Below, one piece after another: positions 25,547-33,991 of a stretch of 64,000 nt of DNA. This DNA is from Reyranella sp. (GTDB lineage Bacteria; Pseudomonadota; Alphaproteobacteria; Reyranellales; Reyranellaceae): positions 1 through 64,000 of the forward strand of contig NZ_JAFKJN010000034.1 in assembly GCF_017305915.1 (NCBI RefSeq), read 5' to 3'. Position 1 is the stretch's first letter. The number at the start of each line of letters is the position of its first letter. A model generated the notes under the pieces. The model saw only the letters and a program-made list of their open reading frames with translations, did not search any database and was not told where the DNA came from. The position numbers and the translations under genes were made by a program.

Positions 25547-26281
25547 ATGGGATTCGAGCTGACACCGGCCTTTTGGAGCGGCCTTCTCCAGATCATCATC
25601 GTCAATGTCGTGCTGTCGGGCGACAACGCCCTGGTCATCGCGCTGGCCTGCCGCAACCTGCCGAAGAAGCACCAGAAGCCCGCCATCCTGATCGGCAGCG
25701 CGGGCGCCATCATCCTCCGTATCATCTTCGTGCTGATCGTCGATCAGCTGCTGAAGATCGGCTACCTGAAGCTGATCGGCGGCCTGCTGCTGGTGTGGAT
25801 CGGCGTCAAGCTGGTGCAGGGCGAGGAAGAGGGCGGCGACGGCGTCAAGGGCGAGGGCTCGATGTGGGCCGCGGTGCGCACCATCATCATCGCCGACGCG
25901 GTGATGAGCCTCGACAATGCCATCGCCATCGCCGCGGCGGCCCATGGCGACACCACGCTGATCGTCCTCGGCTTGATCATCAGCATCCCGCTGATCATCT
26001 TCGGCGCCACGCTGATCATGCTGCTGCTCAACCGCTTCCCGATCATCGTCGTCGCCGGCGGCGGCCTCTTGGGTTGGATCGCAGGCGAGGTGCTGGCGAC
26101 CGACCCGGCCTATGCCGAGTGGCTCGCGGCGCGGCTGCCCAACGCCAAGACGATCTTCGAGATCGGCGGCGCGGTGCTGGTCGTGGCGGTCGGCTACGCG
26201 CTGCAGTGGCGCGCCAAGCGGCGCGAGCACGCCGAGCCGGTCGACCTCGCCGAAGAAAAAGCCTCGCAGGGCAAGGAGTAG
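25547..26281 (+). CDS. TerC-family integral membrane protein, copy 1
   Basis: A 244-residue protein with about seven helices. The family's acidic helix motifs are present: IIIVNVVLSGDNALVIAL in helix 1 and IADAVMSLDNAIAIAAA in the second half. TerC/Alx/YjbE-type proteins are implicated in metal (manganese) efflux and tellurite resistance. It is followed 4 bp later by a universal stress protein and then by a second TerC protein, an apparent operon. No yybP-ykoY riboswitch is seen in the 115-bp leader. Confidence 0.87.
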   Translation: MGFELTPAFWSGLLQIIIVNVVLSGDNALVIALACRNLPKKHQKPAILIGSAGAIILRIIFVLIVDQLLKIGYLKLIGGLLLVWIGVKLVQGEEEGGDGVKGEGSMWAAVRTIIIADAVMSLDNAIAIAAAAHGDTTLIVLGLIISIPLIIFGATLIMLLLNRFPIIVVAGGGLLGWIAGEVLATDPAYAEWLAARLPNAKTIFEIGGAVLVVAVGYALQWRAKRREHAEPVDLAEEKASQGKE

Positions 26282-26285
26282 CGAG

Positions 26286-26717
26286 ATGGCCCAGATGAAG
26301 GCGATCCTGGTGCCGGTCGACGGCTCCGAGAACTCCGACCGCGCGGTGCAGCACGCGCTCGACCTGGTCGGGACCGGCCTGTCGGTCGAATTGCACCTCC
26401 TGAACGTGCAGCCCAACTTCGGCGGCGCGATCTCCTCCTTCGTCAGCCGCGATCAGATCGATTCCTACCGCCGTGAGGAGGGCAACAAGAACCTCGCCTC
26501 GGCCGTCGAGCTCGCCAAGAAGGCGTCGGTCGCGGCCAAGATCCATATCGGCGTCGGCCGCACCGGCGAGGTCGTGCGCGACTTCGCCAAGAGGCTCGGC
26601 GCCGGCCAGGTGGTGATGGGTACCCGCGGCCACACCGGACTCGCGGGCGTGCTGCTGGGTTCGGTGGCGCAGGACGTCATCGCCCACGTCGACGTGCCGG
26701 TCACGCTCGTGAAATAG
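26286..26717 (+). CDS. Universal stress protein (UspA family)
   Basis: A 143-residue single-domain Usp. It begins KAILVPVDGSENSDRAVQHAL and has the ATP-binding loop pattern GxxGxxxxxxxxxG(S) in GTRGHTGLAGVLLGSV. The start ATG at 26286 lies 4 bp after the TerC stop, where GAGTAGCGAG serves as a weak ribosome site. It is sandwiched between two TerC-family genes, so it may modulate or report on metal export. Confidence 0.9.
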   Translation: MAQMKAILVPVDGSENSDRAVQHALDLVGTGLSVELHLLNVQPNFGGAISSFVSRDQIDSYRREEGNKNLASAVELAKKASVAAKIHIGVGRTGEVVRDFAKRLGAGQVVMGTRGHTGLAGVLLGSVAQDVIAHVDVPVTLVK

Positions 26718-26744
26718 ACGCCTGGCGCGTCGGCAGGAGCCTCG

Positions 26745-27362
26745 ATGGACGCGCTGGGTCTGGACCAAGGTGTCGTGTCGGCCTTCATCCAGGTCGTGCT
26801 GATCGACCTGGTGATGTCGGGCGACAACGCCATCATCATCGGCATGGCGGTGGCCGGCCTGCCGGCCGAGAACCGCACCCGCATCATCTTCTGGGGCGTT
26901 GCCGGCGCGACCGTGATGCGGCTGGCCTTCGCCGCGGTCACCACCGAGCTGCTGCAGATCATCGGCCTGACCCTGGCCGGCGGCCTGCTGTTGCTGTGGG
27001 TCGCCTGGCGCATGTATCGCGAGCTGCGCGCCAAGGGGCATTCGGAGACCGCGCAGGCGGAAAGCCAGGCCGCGTCCAAGACGCCGCGCCAGGCGATGAT
27101 CCAGATCGTCGTCGCCGACATCTCGATGTCGCTCGACAACGTGCTGGCGGTCGCCGGCGCCGCGCGCGACCACAAGGTCGTGCTGTGGATCGGCCTCGGC
27201 CTCTCGGTGGTGCTGATGGCGGTGGCGTCGAACTTCATCGCCCGCATCCTCGACCGCCATCGCTGGGTGGCGTGGATCGGCTTCCTGATCGTCCTCTATG
27301 TCGCCGGCGACATGATCTGGGACGGCACGCACGAGGTTGTTGCCGCCACGGGGAAATCGTAG
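26745..27362 (+). CDS. TerC-family integral membrane protein, copy 2
   Basis: A 205-residue TerC/YjbE-type protein with LIDLVMSGDNAIIIGMAVAGL in the first helix pair and VADISMSLDNVLAVAGAA in the second. It is shorter than copy 1 and diverged in sequence, so this is not a recent duplication. It shares the apparent operon with Usp. The dGTPase-like gene starts 11 bp after its stop. Confidence 0.88.
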   Translation: MDALGLDQGVVSAFIQVVLIDLVMSGDNAIIIGMAVAGLPAENRTRIIFWGVAGATVMRLAFAAVTTELLQIIGLTLAGGLLLLWVAWRMYRELRAKGHSETAQAESQAASKTPRQAMIQIVVADISMSLDNVLAVAGAARDHKVVLWIGLGLSVVLMAVASNFIARILDRHRWVAWIGFLIVLYVAGDMIWDGTHEVVAATGKS

Positions 27363-27373
27363 ACAGTCGGCTG

Positions 27374-28561
27374 ATGGCCGACGAGTCCTGGCATCCGCAC
27401 CCGCTTGCGCCCTATGCCACCCTGCCGTGGGAATCGCGCGGCCGGCTGCATGCCGAGCCCGAGGCGCCGACCCGCAGCCCCTTCCAGCGCGACCGCGACC
27501 GCATCATCCATTCGACGGCGTTCCGGCGGCTGAAGCACAAGACGCAGGTCTTCGTCTATCACGAGGGCGATCACTACCGGACGCGGCTCACCCATTCGCT
27601 CGAGGTGGCGCAGATCGCCCGCACCATCTGCCGGACCTTGCGGCTCGACGAGGACCTCGGCGAGGCGGTGGCGCTCGCCCACGATCTCGGCCACACGCCG
27701 TTCGGCCATGCCGGCGAGGAGGCGCTGCACGCGGCGATGAAACCGTTCGGCGGCTTCGACCACAATGCCCAGACCTTGCGCATCCTGACCAAGCTCGAGG
27801 AGCGCTACGCCGAGTTCAACGGCCTCAACCTGACCTGGGAGACGCTGGAGGGCGCGGTCAAGCACAACGGCCCGCTGCTCAAGGACGGCCGCGTGCTCGC
27901 CGACCTGCCGGCGGCGATCGTCGAATACTGCCGCGACCACGATCTCGAGCTCGAGGGCCATGCCGGGCCGGAGGCGCAGGTCGCGGCGCTGAGCGACGAC
28001 ATCGCCTACAACAATCACGACATCGACGACGGGCTGCGCGCCGGGCTGTTCGAAATAGCCGATCTGCGCGGCCTGCCGCTGGTCGGCGAGATGTTCGTCA
28101 AGGTCGAGCGGCAGTATCCCGGCATCGCCCAGCCGCGCCTGATCCACGAGGCGATCCGGCGCATGATCAACGCCATGGTCGAGGACGTGCTGGCCGAGAC
28201 GCGCCGGCGACTTGTCGAGGCGAGCCCCAAGTCCGTCGCCGAGATCCGCGCGCTCGGCCGGCCGGTGGTCGCTTTCTCCGAGGCGATGGCGGCGACCGAC
28301 CGGACGGTGAAGAAGTTCCTCTACGCGCGCATGTACGAGCACTGGCTGCTCAACCGCTCGCACTCCAAGGCGCGGCGCGTGGTGATGGACCTGTTCGGCC
28401 TGCTGTTCGCCGAGCCCAACTGCCTGCCGCCGCCGTGGCGCGAACGCGCCGAGGCGGCCGAGCGCGCCGCCCGCGCCCGCATCGTCGCCGACTACATCGC
28501 CGGCATGACCGATCGGTACGCGCTCGACGAGCACCGCCGCCTGTTCGACCTGTGGGCATGA
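27374..28561 (+). CDS. dgt: Deoxyguanosinetriphosphate triphosphohydrolase-like HD protein
   Basis: A 395-residue HD-domain phosphohydrolase of the dGTPase-like family. HSTAFRRLKHKTQVF, RTRLTHSLEVAQIAR and ALAHDLGHTPFGHAGE carry the metal-binding His and His-Asp residues, and DDIAYNNHDIDDG the last Asp. It removes triphosphate from dNTPs and helps set nucleotide pools. In many alphaproteobacteria it sits directly before argS; here argS is 5.4 kb away. The ATG at 27374 is 11 bp after the TerC stop. Confidence 0.9.
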   Translation: MADESWHPHPLAPYATLPWESRGRLHAEPEAPTRSPFQRDRDRIIHSTAFRRLKHKTQVFVYHEGDHYRTRLTHSLEVAQIARTICRTLRLDEDLGEAVALAHDLGHTPFGHAGEEALHAAMKPFGGFDHNAQTLRILTKLEERYAEFNGLNLTWETLEGAVKHNGPLLKDGRVLADLPAAIVEYCRDHDLELEGHAGPEAQVAALSDDIAYNNHDIDDGLRAGLFEIADLRGLPLVGEMFVKVERQYPGIAQPRLIHEAIRRMINAMVEDVLAETRRRLVEASPKSVAEIRALGRPVVAFSEAMAATDRTVKKFLYARMYEHWLLNRSHSKARRVVMDLFGLLFAEPNCLPPPWRERAEAAERAARARIVADYIAGMTDRYALDEHRRLFDLWA

Positions 28562-28586
28562 GCTTGCCGCCGTCGGCGGCAAGCTC
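28560..28586 (+). terminator. 12-bp stem, 3-base loop between converging genes
   Basis: GAGCTTGCCGCC and GGCGGCAAGCTC are perfect complements around GTC. The stem begins at the dgt stop codon and lies 11 bp before the cold-shock gene's stop on the other strand. The T-run after it is poor, so termination efficiency is uncertain. The position between convergent genes favours a shared terminator. Confidence 0.55.
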
Positions 28587-28597
28587 TTGAGGCTGCC

Positions 28598-28798
28598 TTA
28601 GACCTTCAGGTTTACGGCAGCGTCCTTGCCGCGATCCTGCTGGACCTCGTAGGTGACCTTTTGACCCTCGTTCAGACCGTTCAGTCCGGCGCGTTCTACG
28701 GCGCTGATATGGACGAACACGTCCTTGCCGCCGGAATCGGGTTGAATGAAGCCGAATCCCTTGGTGGCGTTGAACCACTTCACTGTGCCTGTAGCCAT
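28598..28798 (-). CDS. Cold-shock protein (CspA family)
   Basis: A 66-residue single cold-shock domain with both RNA-binding motifs, KGFGFI (RNP1) and VFVHIS (RNP2). It begins MATGTVKWFNATKG. Such proteins bind single-stranded RNA and melt secondary structure. The gene is alone, with its own leader of about 190 bp before the TerC gene on the same strand. Confidence 0.95.
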   Translation of the reverse strand: MATGTVKWFNATKGFGFIQPDSGGKDVFVHISAVERAGLNGLNEGQKVTYEVQQDRGKDAAVNLKV

Positions 28799-28943
28799 GT
28801 TTTTGTATCCTAGTAAGTAAGCCCGCGAAGCGCGCGGAAACGCCGCCAGTAGGTGTGCGCGCCCAGCCGCCGGAAGTCTACGCCTGCGGCCGGCATTTGT
28901 TGCGGGACGGGTCATTCCCGCCGGACGCCTCTGGCAGCGGTCA

Positions 28944-28973
28944 CTTCCCCTTTCCGGGCTCGGCAAGGGGAAG
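28944..28973 (-). terminator. Hairpin after the third TerC gene
   Basis: CTTCCCCTT and AAGGGGAAG form a perfect 9-bp stem with a 12-base loop, starting 16 bp after the TerC stop on the minus strand. There is no long T-run. Likely a weak terminator or 3'-end stabiliser separating terC from the cold-shock gene. Confidence 0.45.
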
Positions 28974-28988
28974 ACTCCGGCTCTTGTC

Positions 28989-29882
28989 CTAGCTGCGGGC
29001 CGCGCGGCGAGGGCGCTGCTGTTCGCGCAGCCAGATGAAGCCTGCGGCCAGTGGCAGCCAGCCCAGCCAGCGCACCGCCTCGCCCAGATAGTCGCCGATC
29101 TCGGTCGTGAACAGGCCGCCGAGCTTCTCGATGTGCGGGTCGGCGATCTCGAAGGCGAGCAGCCAGACCAGCAGCGACGGCAGCAGCACGACCAGCGGCT
29201 GCGTGCGTTCGGAGAGGCGCGCGGTCCACCATGGTGAGAGCGAGATCGAGAACACCAGCACGGCGATCACGAAGCGGGCCGGCGGGTGCGCCACCAGCCA
29301 CGGCTGCAGCAGCGGCTCGCGCACGATCATCGAGTAGCCGGTCCAGGCCAGCACCGCGCCGCCCAGCAGGATGACCGACGGGTAGCGGTCGACCAGGCGG
29401 ATCACGAGGTGGCTGCCCCAGACGATGATCGGCACGCTGATGGCGAGACCCATGACGATCAGCACGATGCTGCCGGAGGCGGCGCCGCCGATCGCCAGCA
29501 CGTTGTCGACGCCCATGACGGCATCGGCGACGACGATGGTACGCAGCGCGCCGGCGAACGAGCTCGCCGCCGCCGGGCCGGCGTGGCGGTTTGCAGCATT
29601 GTCGTCCGGCTGCAGAAGCTTGCGCGAGATCCAGATCAGGGCGAGGCCGCCGGCCAGCAGGAAGCCCGGCACGTCGAGGATGTAGACGACCAGCACGGCC
29701 ATCAGGGCGCGCACCGCGATGGCGCCGAAGGTGCCCCAGAAGATCACGCTGCGTTGCTTGTTCTTGGGCAGGTTGCGGGCGACCAGGCCGATGATCAGGG
29801 CGTTGTCGCCCGCCAGCACGAGGTCGATCAGGACAATGGTGAGCAAAGCCGACAGGAAGCCGGCCGACAGGAATTCGGGCAT
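28989..29882 (-). CDS. TerC-family integral membrane protein, copy 3
   Basis: A 297-residue protein with TerC motifs LIDLVLAGDNALIIGLVARN and VVADAVMGVDNVLAIGGAA. It is about 50-90 residues longer than the other two copies, through extra helices near the C-terminus and a basic tail. It lies 33 bp downstream of a small membrane protein at 29916 on the same strand. It is probably a metal-ion exporter; which metal cannot be told. Confidence 0.86.
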   Translation of the reverse strand: MPEFLSAGFLSALLTIVLIDLVLAGDNALIIGLVARNLPKNKQRSVIFWGTFGAIAVRALMAVLVVYILDVPGFLLAGGLALIWISRKLLQPDDNAANRHAGPAAASSFAGALRTIVVADAVMGVDNVLAIGGAASGSIVLIVMGLAISVPIIVWGSHLVIRLVDRYPSVILLGGAVLAWTGYSMIVREPLLQPWLVAHPPARFVIAVLVFSISLSPWWTARLSERTQPLVVLLPSLLVWLLAFEIADPHIEKLGGLFTTEIGDYLGEAVRWLGWLPLAAGFIWLREQQRPRRAARS

Positions 29883-29915
29883 GACAGGACTCCGACGAGA
29901 AAGACGATAGAAGGG

Positions 29916-30287
29916 CTAGAAAGTCTTCGGTCGGAGTTCGATCGGCACCTTGTCGATGACGCGCGCGGGCGCCGGGTGCAGCGGACGGAAAAGACGGCCG
30001 ACAGCCGCCTTGAACATCGCGATGCCAGCCGCGATCAGGCCGCCTGCCGCCAGGAGTTGCAGCAGATGCCAGTTGTGCAAGCCGAACAGGGAGAGTTCGC
30101 CGCCGAAATCGAACAGGGCGAATTCGAGCCCCGCCTCGCCCGTCCAGGCCGGATCGACGGCATCGCCGAAGGCGGCGAGCAGCATGGCGAGGACCACCGA
30201 GGCGACGACCAGCTCGCCGCCCAGAGACGCGGTCCGGACAGCGTCGGCAGCGCGACGCGAGCGATGGACGAGCAGCATGTTGCACAC
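29916..30287 (-). CDS. Small membrane protein, unrecognised
   Basis: A 123-residue protein with two clear hydrophobic helices (ELVVASVVLAMLLAAFGDAV and LLQLLAAGGLIAAGIAMFKA) joined by an acidic, aromatic-rich loop. I do not recognise a family. A second ATG nine bases downstream is also possible. It shares strand and short spacing with the TerC protein at 28989, so a joint role in ion transport is conceivable but unproven. Confidence 0.6.
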   Translation of the reverse strand: MCNMLLVHRSRRAADAVRTASLGGELVVASVVLAMLLAAFGDAVDPAWTGEAGLEFALFDFGGELSLFGLHNWHLLQLLAAGGLIAAGIAMFKAAVGRLFRPLHPAPARVIDKVPIELRPKTF

Positions 30288-30359
30288 TCTATGTCGCCCC
30301 TTGTCTTCGGGATTTCAAGGGCGGGGGGGTATCCTTGCGCGTCGGTGGCGGGGAGCGGC

Positions 30360-32327
30360 ATGCGATATATCGGCGTCCTGATCCTGGCGCTTGTCCTCGG
30401 TGTTGCGTCGCCGGCATCGGCCGGCGAGCCGCTGGCCGCGGACACCGCGCTCGCGACGGCGAGCGGCGCGACCTTCACGGCGCCGACGGGCTGGCAGGTC
30501 GCGACCGCCGGCAACAAGAATATCCTCGAACCGCCTGAAGCGGATTCGCGCCTCGCGTTGGTCGACGTCCAGGCCGCGAACGCCGACGCCGCGGTGGCGG
30601 CAGGCTGGGCGGCCTACCGTGCCGACGCCAACCGGCCCCTTCGGCTTGCGACGCCCCAGGCGCCGTACAACGGCTGGGAAGAGCGGCGCATCTTCTCCTA
30701 CGAGACCTCGCCCAATGAGAAGGCCGTGGTCTACGCGATGGCCTGGCGCGCGGGCCAGGACTGGACGGTCGTCATCGTCGACGCCAGCCGCGCGACTTTC
30801 GAGAAGCGCTACGCCGCCTTCTCGCTGGTCACCGCGAGCCTGCGGCCCAAGGGCTACCGGCGCGAGCAGTTCGCCGACCGCAAAGCCCACCCGCTGGATG
30901 CCGAGCGCATCGCCGTGCTCAAGGACTTCGTCCGGAACGTCATGGAGAAGTTCGACATTCCGGGCGTCGGTCTCAGCCTGATCGACAACGGCAAGGTCGT
31001 CTTCGAGGGCGGCTTCGGGGTGAAGACGCTCGGCAAGCCGGACCCGGTCGATGCCGACACGCTCTTTCTCGCGGCCTCCAACACCAAGGCGATGACGACG
31101 CTGCTGCTCGCCGAGCTGGTCGACGAGCGCAAGATGCGCTGGGATCAACCGGTCACCGAGCTCTATCCGCCGTTCCGGCTGGGCGATGCCGAGACCACGC
31201 GGCAAGTGCTGGTGAAGCATCTGGTTTGCGCCTGCACCGGCCTGCCACGCCAGGACTTCGAATGGCTGTTCAATTTCGGATTGGCCACGCCGCTGTCGTC
31301 GCTGGCCTCGCTCGCCACCATGCAGCCGACCAGCCGCTTCGGCGAGGCCTACCAGTACAGCAACCCGATGGCCGCCGCCGCGGGTTACGTCGGCGCTCAC
31401 GTCGTCGATCCGCAGCAGGAGCTGGGGGCCGCCTATGACGCGGCGATGCGATCCAAGGTATTCGGGCCGCTCGGCATGACCAACACCACCTTCGACTTCG
31501 TGAAGGTGCTCGTGGGCAACGCCGCCAGCCCCCACGACCTCGACATCGACGGCAAGACCGTGCCGGCGCGCATGGACATCAACTACTCGGTCGTGCCGAT
31601 ACGGCCGGCCGGCGGCATGTGGACCAGCCCCCGCGAGCTCGCGAAGTACCTGCAGATGGAGTTGGCGCTCGGGCGCCTGCCCGACGGCACGCAGCTCGTC
31701 TCCAAGGAGAGCCTGCTCGAGCGGCGCAAGAGCCAGATCCGGACCGGCGAGGACCAGGCCTACGGCATGGGACTCTGGATCAACACGCAATACGGCATCC
31801 CGATCGTCAGCCACGGCGGCAGCCTGTTTGGCTACAAGAGCGACATGATCTTCCTGCCCGACCACGGCGTCGGTGCGGTGATCCTGACGAATTCCGACAG
31901 CGGCGGAAACCTGACCTGGCTGCTGCGCCGCCGCCTGCTCGAGGTGCTGTTCGACGGCAAGCCCGAGGCGGTCGAGCAGGCGAGGGTGGCCGCCGAGCAG
32001 AGGCTCGCCAACCGCGCCAAATGGCGCGAGCGGCTGGTGGTGCCGCCGGCGGCGGCCGAGGTCGAGAAGCTGGCCGCCCGTTATTCGTCGCCGGCGCTCG
32101 GCACGCTCAGCGTCCGCCGGCAGGGCGACGCGACGATCTTCGACTTCGGGACCTGGCGCAGCGCGGTCGCCTCGCGCCGCAACGACGACGGGACGACGTC
32201 CTTCATCACCATCGATCCGACGGTCGACGGCTTCACCTTCGTGGTCGGCGAGCACGACGGCAAGCGGGCGCTGGTCATCCGCGATAGCCAGCACGAGTAC
32301 CCGCTGATCGAGTCGTCGGCGCCGTAG
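30360..32327 (+). CDS. Exported class C beta-lactamase-like serine hydrolase
   Basis: A 655-residue protein. A signal peptide (cleavage near ASPASA-GEP) is followed by about 150 residues of unknown type and then a beta-lactamase/esterase domain (about 190-560). The catalytic SxxK is SNTK at 240-243, the Tyr motif is YSN, and HGG replaces KTG. This set suits D-alanyl-D-alanine peptidase-like or esterase enzymes rather than a drug-hydrolysing lactamase. GGGGAG precedes the ATG. The N-terminal extension and the C-terminal all-beta tail are unusual. Confidence 0.82.
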   Translation: MRYIGVLILALVLGVASPASAGEPLAADTALATASGATFTAPTGWQVATAGNKNILEPPEADSRLALVDVQAANADAAVAAGWAAYRADANRPLRLATPQAPYNGWEERRIFSYETSPNEKAVVYAMAWRAGQDWTVVIVDASRATFEKRYAAFSLVTASLRPKGYRREQFADRKAHPLDAERIAVLKDFVRNVMEKFDIPGVGLSLIDNGKVVFEGGFGVKTLGKPDPVDADTLFLAASNTKAMTTLLLAELVDERKMRWDQPVTELYPPFRLGDAETTRQVLVKHLVCACTGLPRQDFEWLFNFGLATPLSSLASLATMQPTSRFGEAYQYSNPMAAAAGYVGAHVVDPQQELGAAYDAAMRSKVFGPLGMTNTTFDFVKVLVGNAASPHDLDIDGKTVPARMDINYSVVPIRPAGGMWTSPRELAKYLQMELALGRLPDGTQLVSKESLLERRKSQIRTGEDQAYGMGLWINTQYGIPIVSHGGSLFGYKSDMIFLPDHGVGAVILTNSDSGGNLTWLLRRRLLEVLFDGKPEAVEQARVAAEQRLANRAKWRERLVVPPAAAEVEKLAARYSSPALGTLSVRRQGDATIFDFGTWRSAVASRRNDDGTTSFITIDPTVDGFTFVVGEHDGKRALVIRDSQHEYPLIESSAP

Positions 32328-32335
32328 GCTCCTTT

Positions 32336-32395
32336 GGACCGCGGGCCTCCAGGCCCGCTCATGAATCATGATGCGGGCCTGGAGGCCCGCGGTCC
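32336..32395. repeat. 23-bp perfect inverted repeat
   Basis: The arms GGACCGCGGGCCTCCAGGCC... (32336-32358) and their exact complement (32373-32395) flank a 14-base loop. Each arm is itself nearly palindromic. It lies between two converging genes and could terminate both. REP-like; no second copy is in the window. Confidence 0.8.
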
Positions 32396-32415
32396 GGAAG
32401 AGTATGACGCAGCGC

Positions 32416-33114
32416 TTAAGCCTTGCCGTAGACCGGGATCAGCGCGCCGGAGTTGATCGTCTCGCTGAGGCCGAGATGCGCCACGATCAGCTCGGCGATC
32501 GATGTGGGCGTCACCCAGCTCGCATGGTCGGCCTTGGGCATGTCCTTGCGGTTGGTCGGCGTGTCGATGGTCGAGGGCGCGAGCGCGATCACCGAGATGT
32601 TGTCGCCCTTGAGCTCCTCGGCGAGCGCCACGGTGAAGGCGGCGACCGCGGCCTTCGAGGCGGTGTAGGCGGTCATGTTGGCGCCCTGGCGCGGATTGAG
32701 CGCCGGCCGCGCCGTGATATTGACGATGTGCCCGCCCTTGCCGCCCTTGCGGAAGTTGGCCACCGCGGCGCGGCAGCTCAGCGCGCAGGACACGAAATTC
32801 ATCGACATCTGCTGTTGCATCACCTTGAACGGGCTGTCGGCGATCGGCGCCCAGGCGAAGCCGCCGGCGATGTTCACCACGCCGTGCAGCGCCGGCAGCT
32901 TGGCATAGAAAGCCTCGACCGCGGCTTCGTCCGACAGGTCGACGTTGGTGGTGACCGATACGCCGTTCTTCGGGAAGCGGTCCGCCGGCACCGACGTCTC
33001 GATCGCCGGCACATGACAATGCGCCCCGGCCTCGACCAGGGCCTTCGCCACCGCCGAGCCGAGCGCTCCGGTCCCGCCGGTGATGACAACGTGGCTGTCC
33101 TTCAACGTCCGCAT
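32416..33114 (-). CDS. Short-chain dehydrogenase/reductase
   Basis: A 232-residue SDR with the N-terminal cofactor motif TGGTGALG and catalytic Tyr-Lys in YTASK. The position of the usual catalytic Ser falls in NITARP, where no Ser is seen, so activity may rely on Thr. It begins MRTLKDSHVVITGG. Substrate unknown. It is not in an operon with its neighbours. Confidence 0.85.
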   Translation of the reverse strand: MRTLKDSHVVITGGTGALGSAVAKALVEAGAHCHVPAIETSVPADRFPKNGVSVTTNVDLSDEAAVEAFYAKLPALHGVVNIAGGFAWAPIADSPFKVMQQQMSMNFVSCALSCRAAVANFRKGGKGGHIVNITARPALNPRQGANMTAYTASKAAVAAFTVALAEELKGDNISVIALAPSTIDTPTNRKDMPKADHASWVTPTSIAELIVAHLGLSETINSGALIPVYGKA

Positions 33115-33228
33115 GCAAGCCCTCACTCGAATGCCCGATGCTACAAGACATTCCGATGACGAGCCATCGTCGCTGTTGCGGCCGGCGGCCGGAGGGAACA
33201 GCATTTCGCGACGAGACAGGGGGTGATC

Positions 33229-33642
33229 ATGTCGTCCATCGAGACCACGGCGCTGCAGTTCTTCGAAGCCTGCGAGGCGGGCAAAGGATGGGAGGTCTGC
33301 AAGGCCTTCTGCGCCGACGGCGCTACTTTTTCCGCGCAGGCCGAGCCGCTCGCCGAGGTTCGCACGCTCGAGCAGTACGCCGAATGGATGAAGGGCCTGA
33401 TGCAGATCATGCCGGACGGCCGCTACGAGATCAGGTCCTTCGCGACCGACGTGCAGCGCGGCGTGGTGACGGCCTATGCCATCTTCAGCGGCACGCATAC
33501 CGGCGCCGGCGGCCCGCCGCCCACCGGCAAGAGCACGCGCTCCGACTATGTGTACGCGATGGCGTTCGAGGGCCCCAGGATCCGGCACATGACCAAGATC
33601 TGGAACGCCGGCTGGGCGATGAAGGAGCTCGGCTGGACCTGA
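33229..33642 (+). CDS. SnoaL/NTF2-like protein
   Basis: A 137-residue protein with the SnoaL/NTF2 pattern. It starts TALQFFEACEAGKGWEVCKAFCADGATF and ends FEGPRIRHMTKIWNAGWAMKELGW, as in SnoaL-like polyketide cyclase or limonene epoxide hydrolase relatives. The ATG at 33229 has AGGGGG upstream; a GTG six bases earlier is possible. No partner gene. The reaction, if any, is unknown. Confidence 0.75.
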   Translation: MSSIETTALQFFEACEAGKGWEVCKAFCADGATFSAQAEPLAEVRTLEQYAEWMKGLMQIMPDGRYEIRSFATDVQRGVVTAYAIFSGTHTGAGGPPPTGKSTRSDYVYAMAFEGPRIRHMTKIWNAGWAMKELGWT

Positions 33643-33991
33643 CTCACAGAAGCGGCGGCCAGGTCTCCCAACGCGACCGGCCCGGCGCACGGGAGCGTCC
33701 GAGCGACAGGAGCCGAACGACGGCACCGAGGATGCCACCTGCGGCGCGGACAAGAAAAGAATGAAGGCGGTCCGACATACCGGAACAACGACCCTCTCGC
33801 GGCCTCGTTGCGGGTGCGCGCACCTGCCACAGCATGCCCACACCAATCTCAGGGGGAGGGGGCGTCGGCGAGACTTTGAGACCGATGCCCCTGAAATGCT
33901 GGCCCTGCTGCAACGAACGATTCTCAAGCGATGAGTCTCGTGAGACCGCGCCAGATGACAAAGCCCTCGGATTAGGCAATACCCGCCCGCC
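33643..33991. other. Intergenic stretch upstream of argS
   Basis: This 349-bp region contains no gene I can support. A 44-codon frame on the minus strand (33644-33778) lacks a ribosome site and has no recognisable features. A short GTCTC/GAGAC hairpin lies near 33930. The argS start has no Shine-Dalgarno-like sequence. Confidence 0.6.

Noticed and set aside
33644..33778. A 44-codon frame on the minus strand upstream of argS
   Set aside because: Weak start context and no features beyond basic residues.
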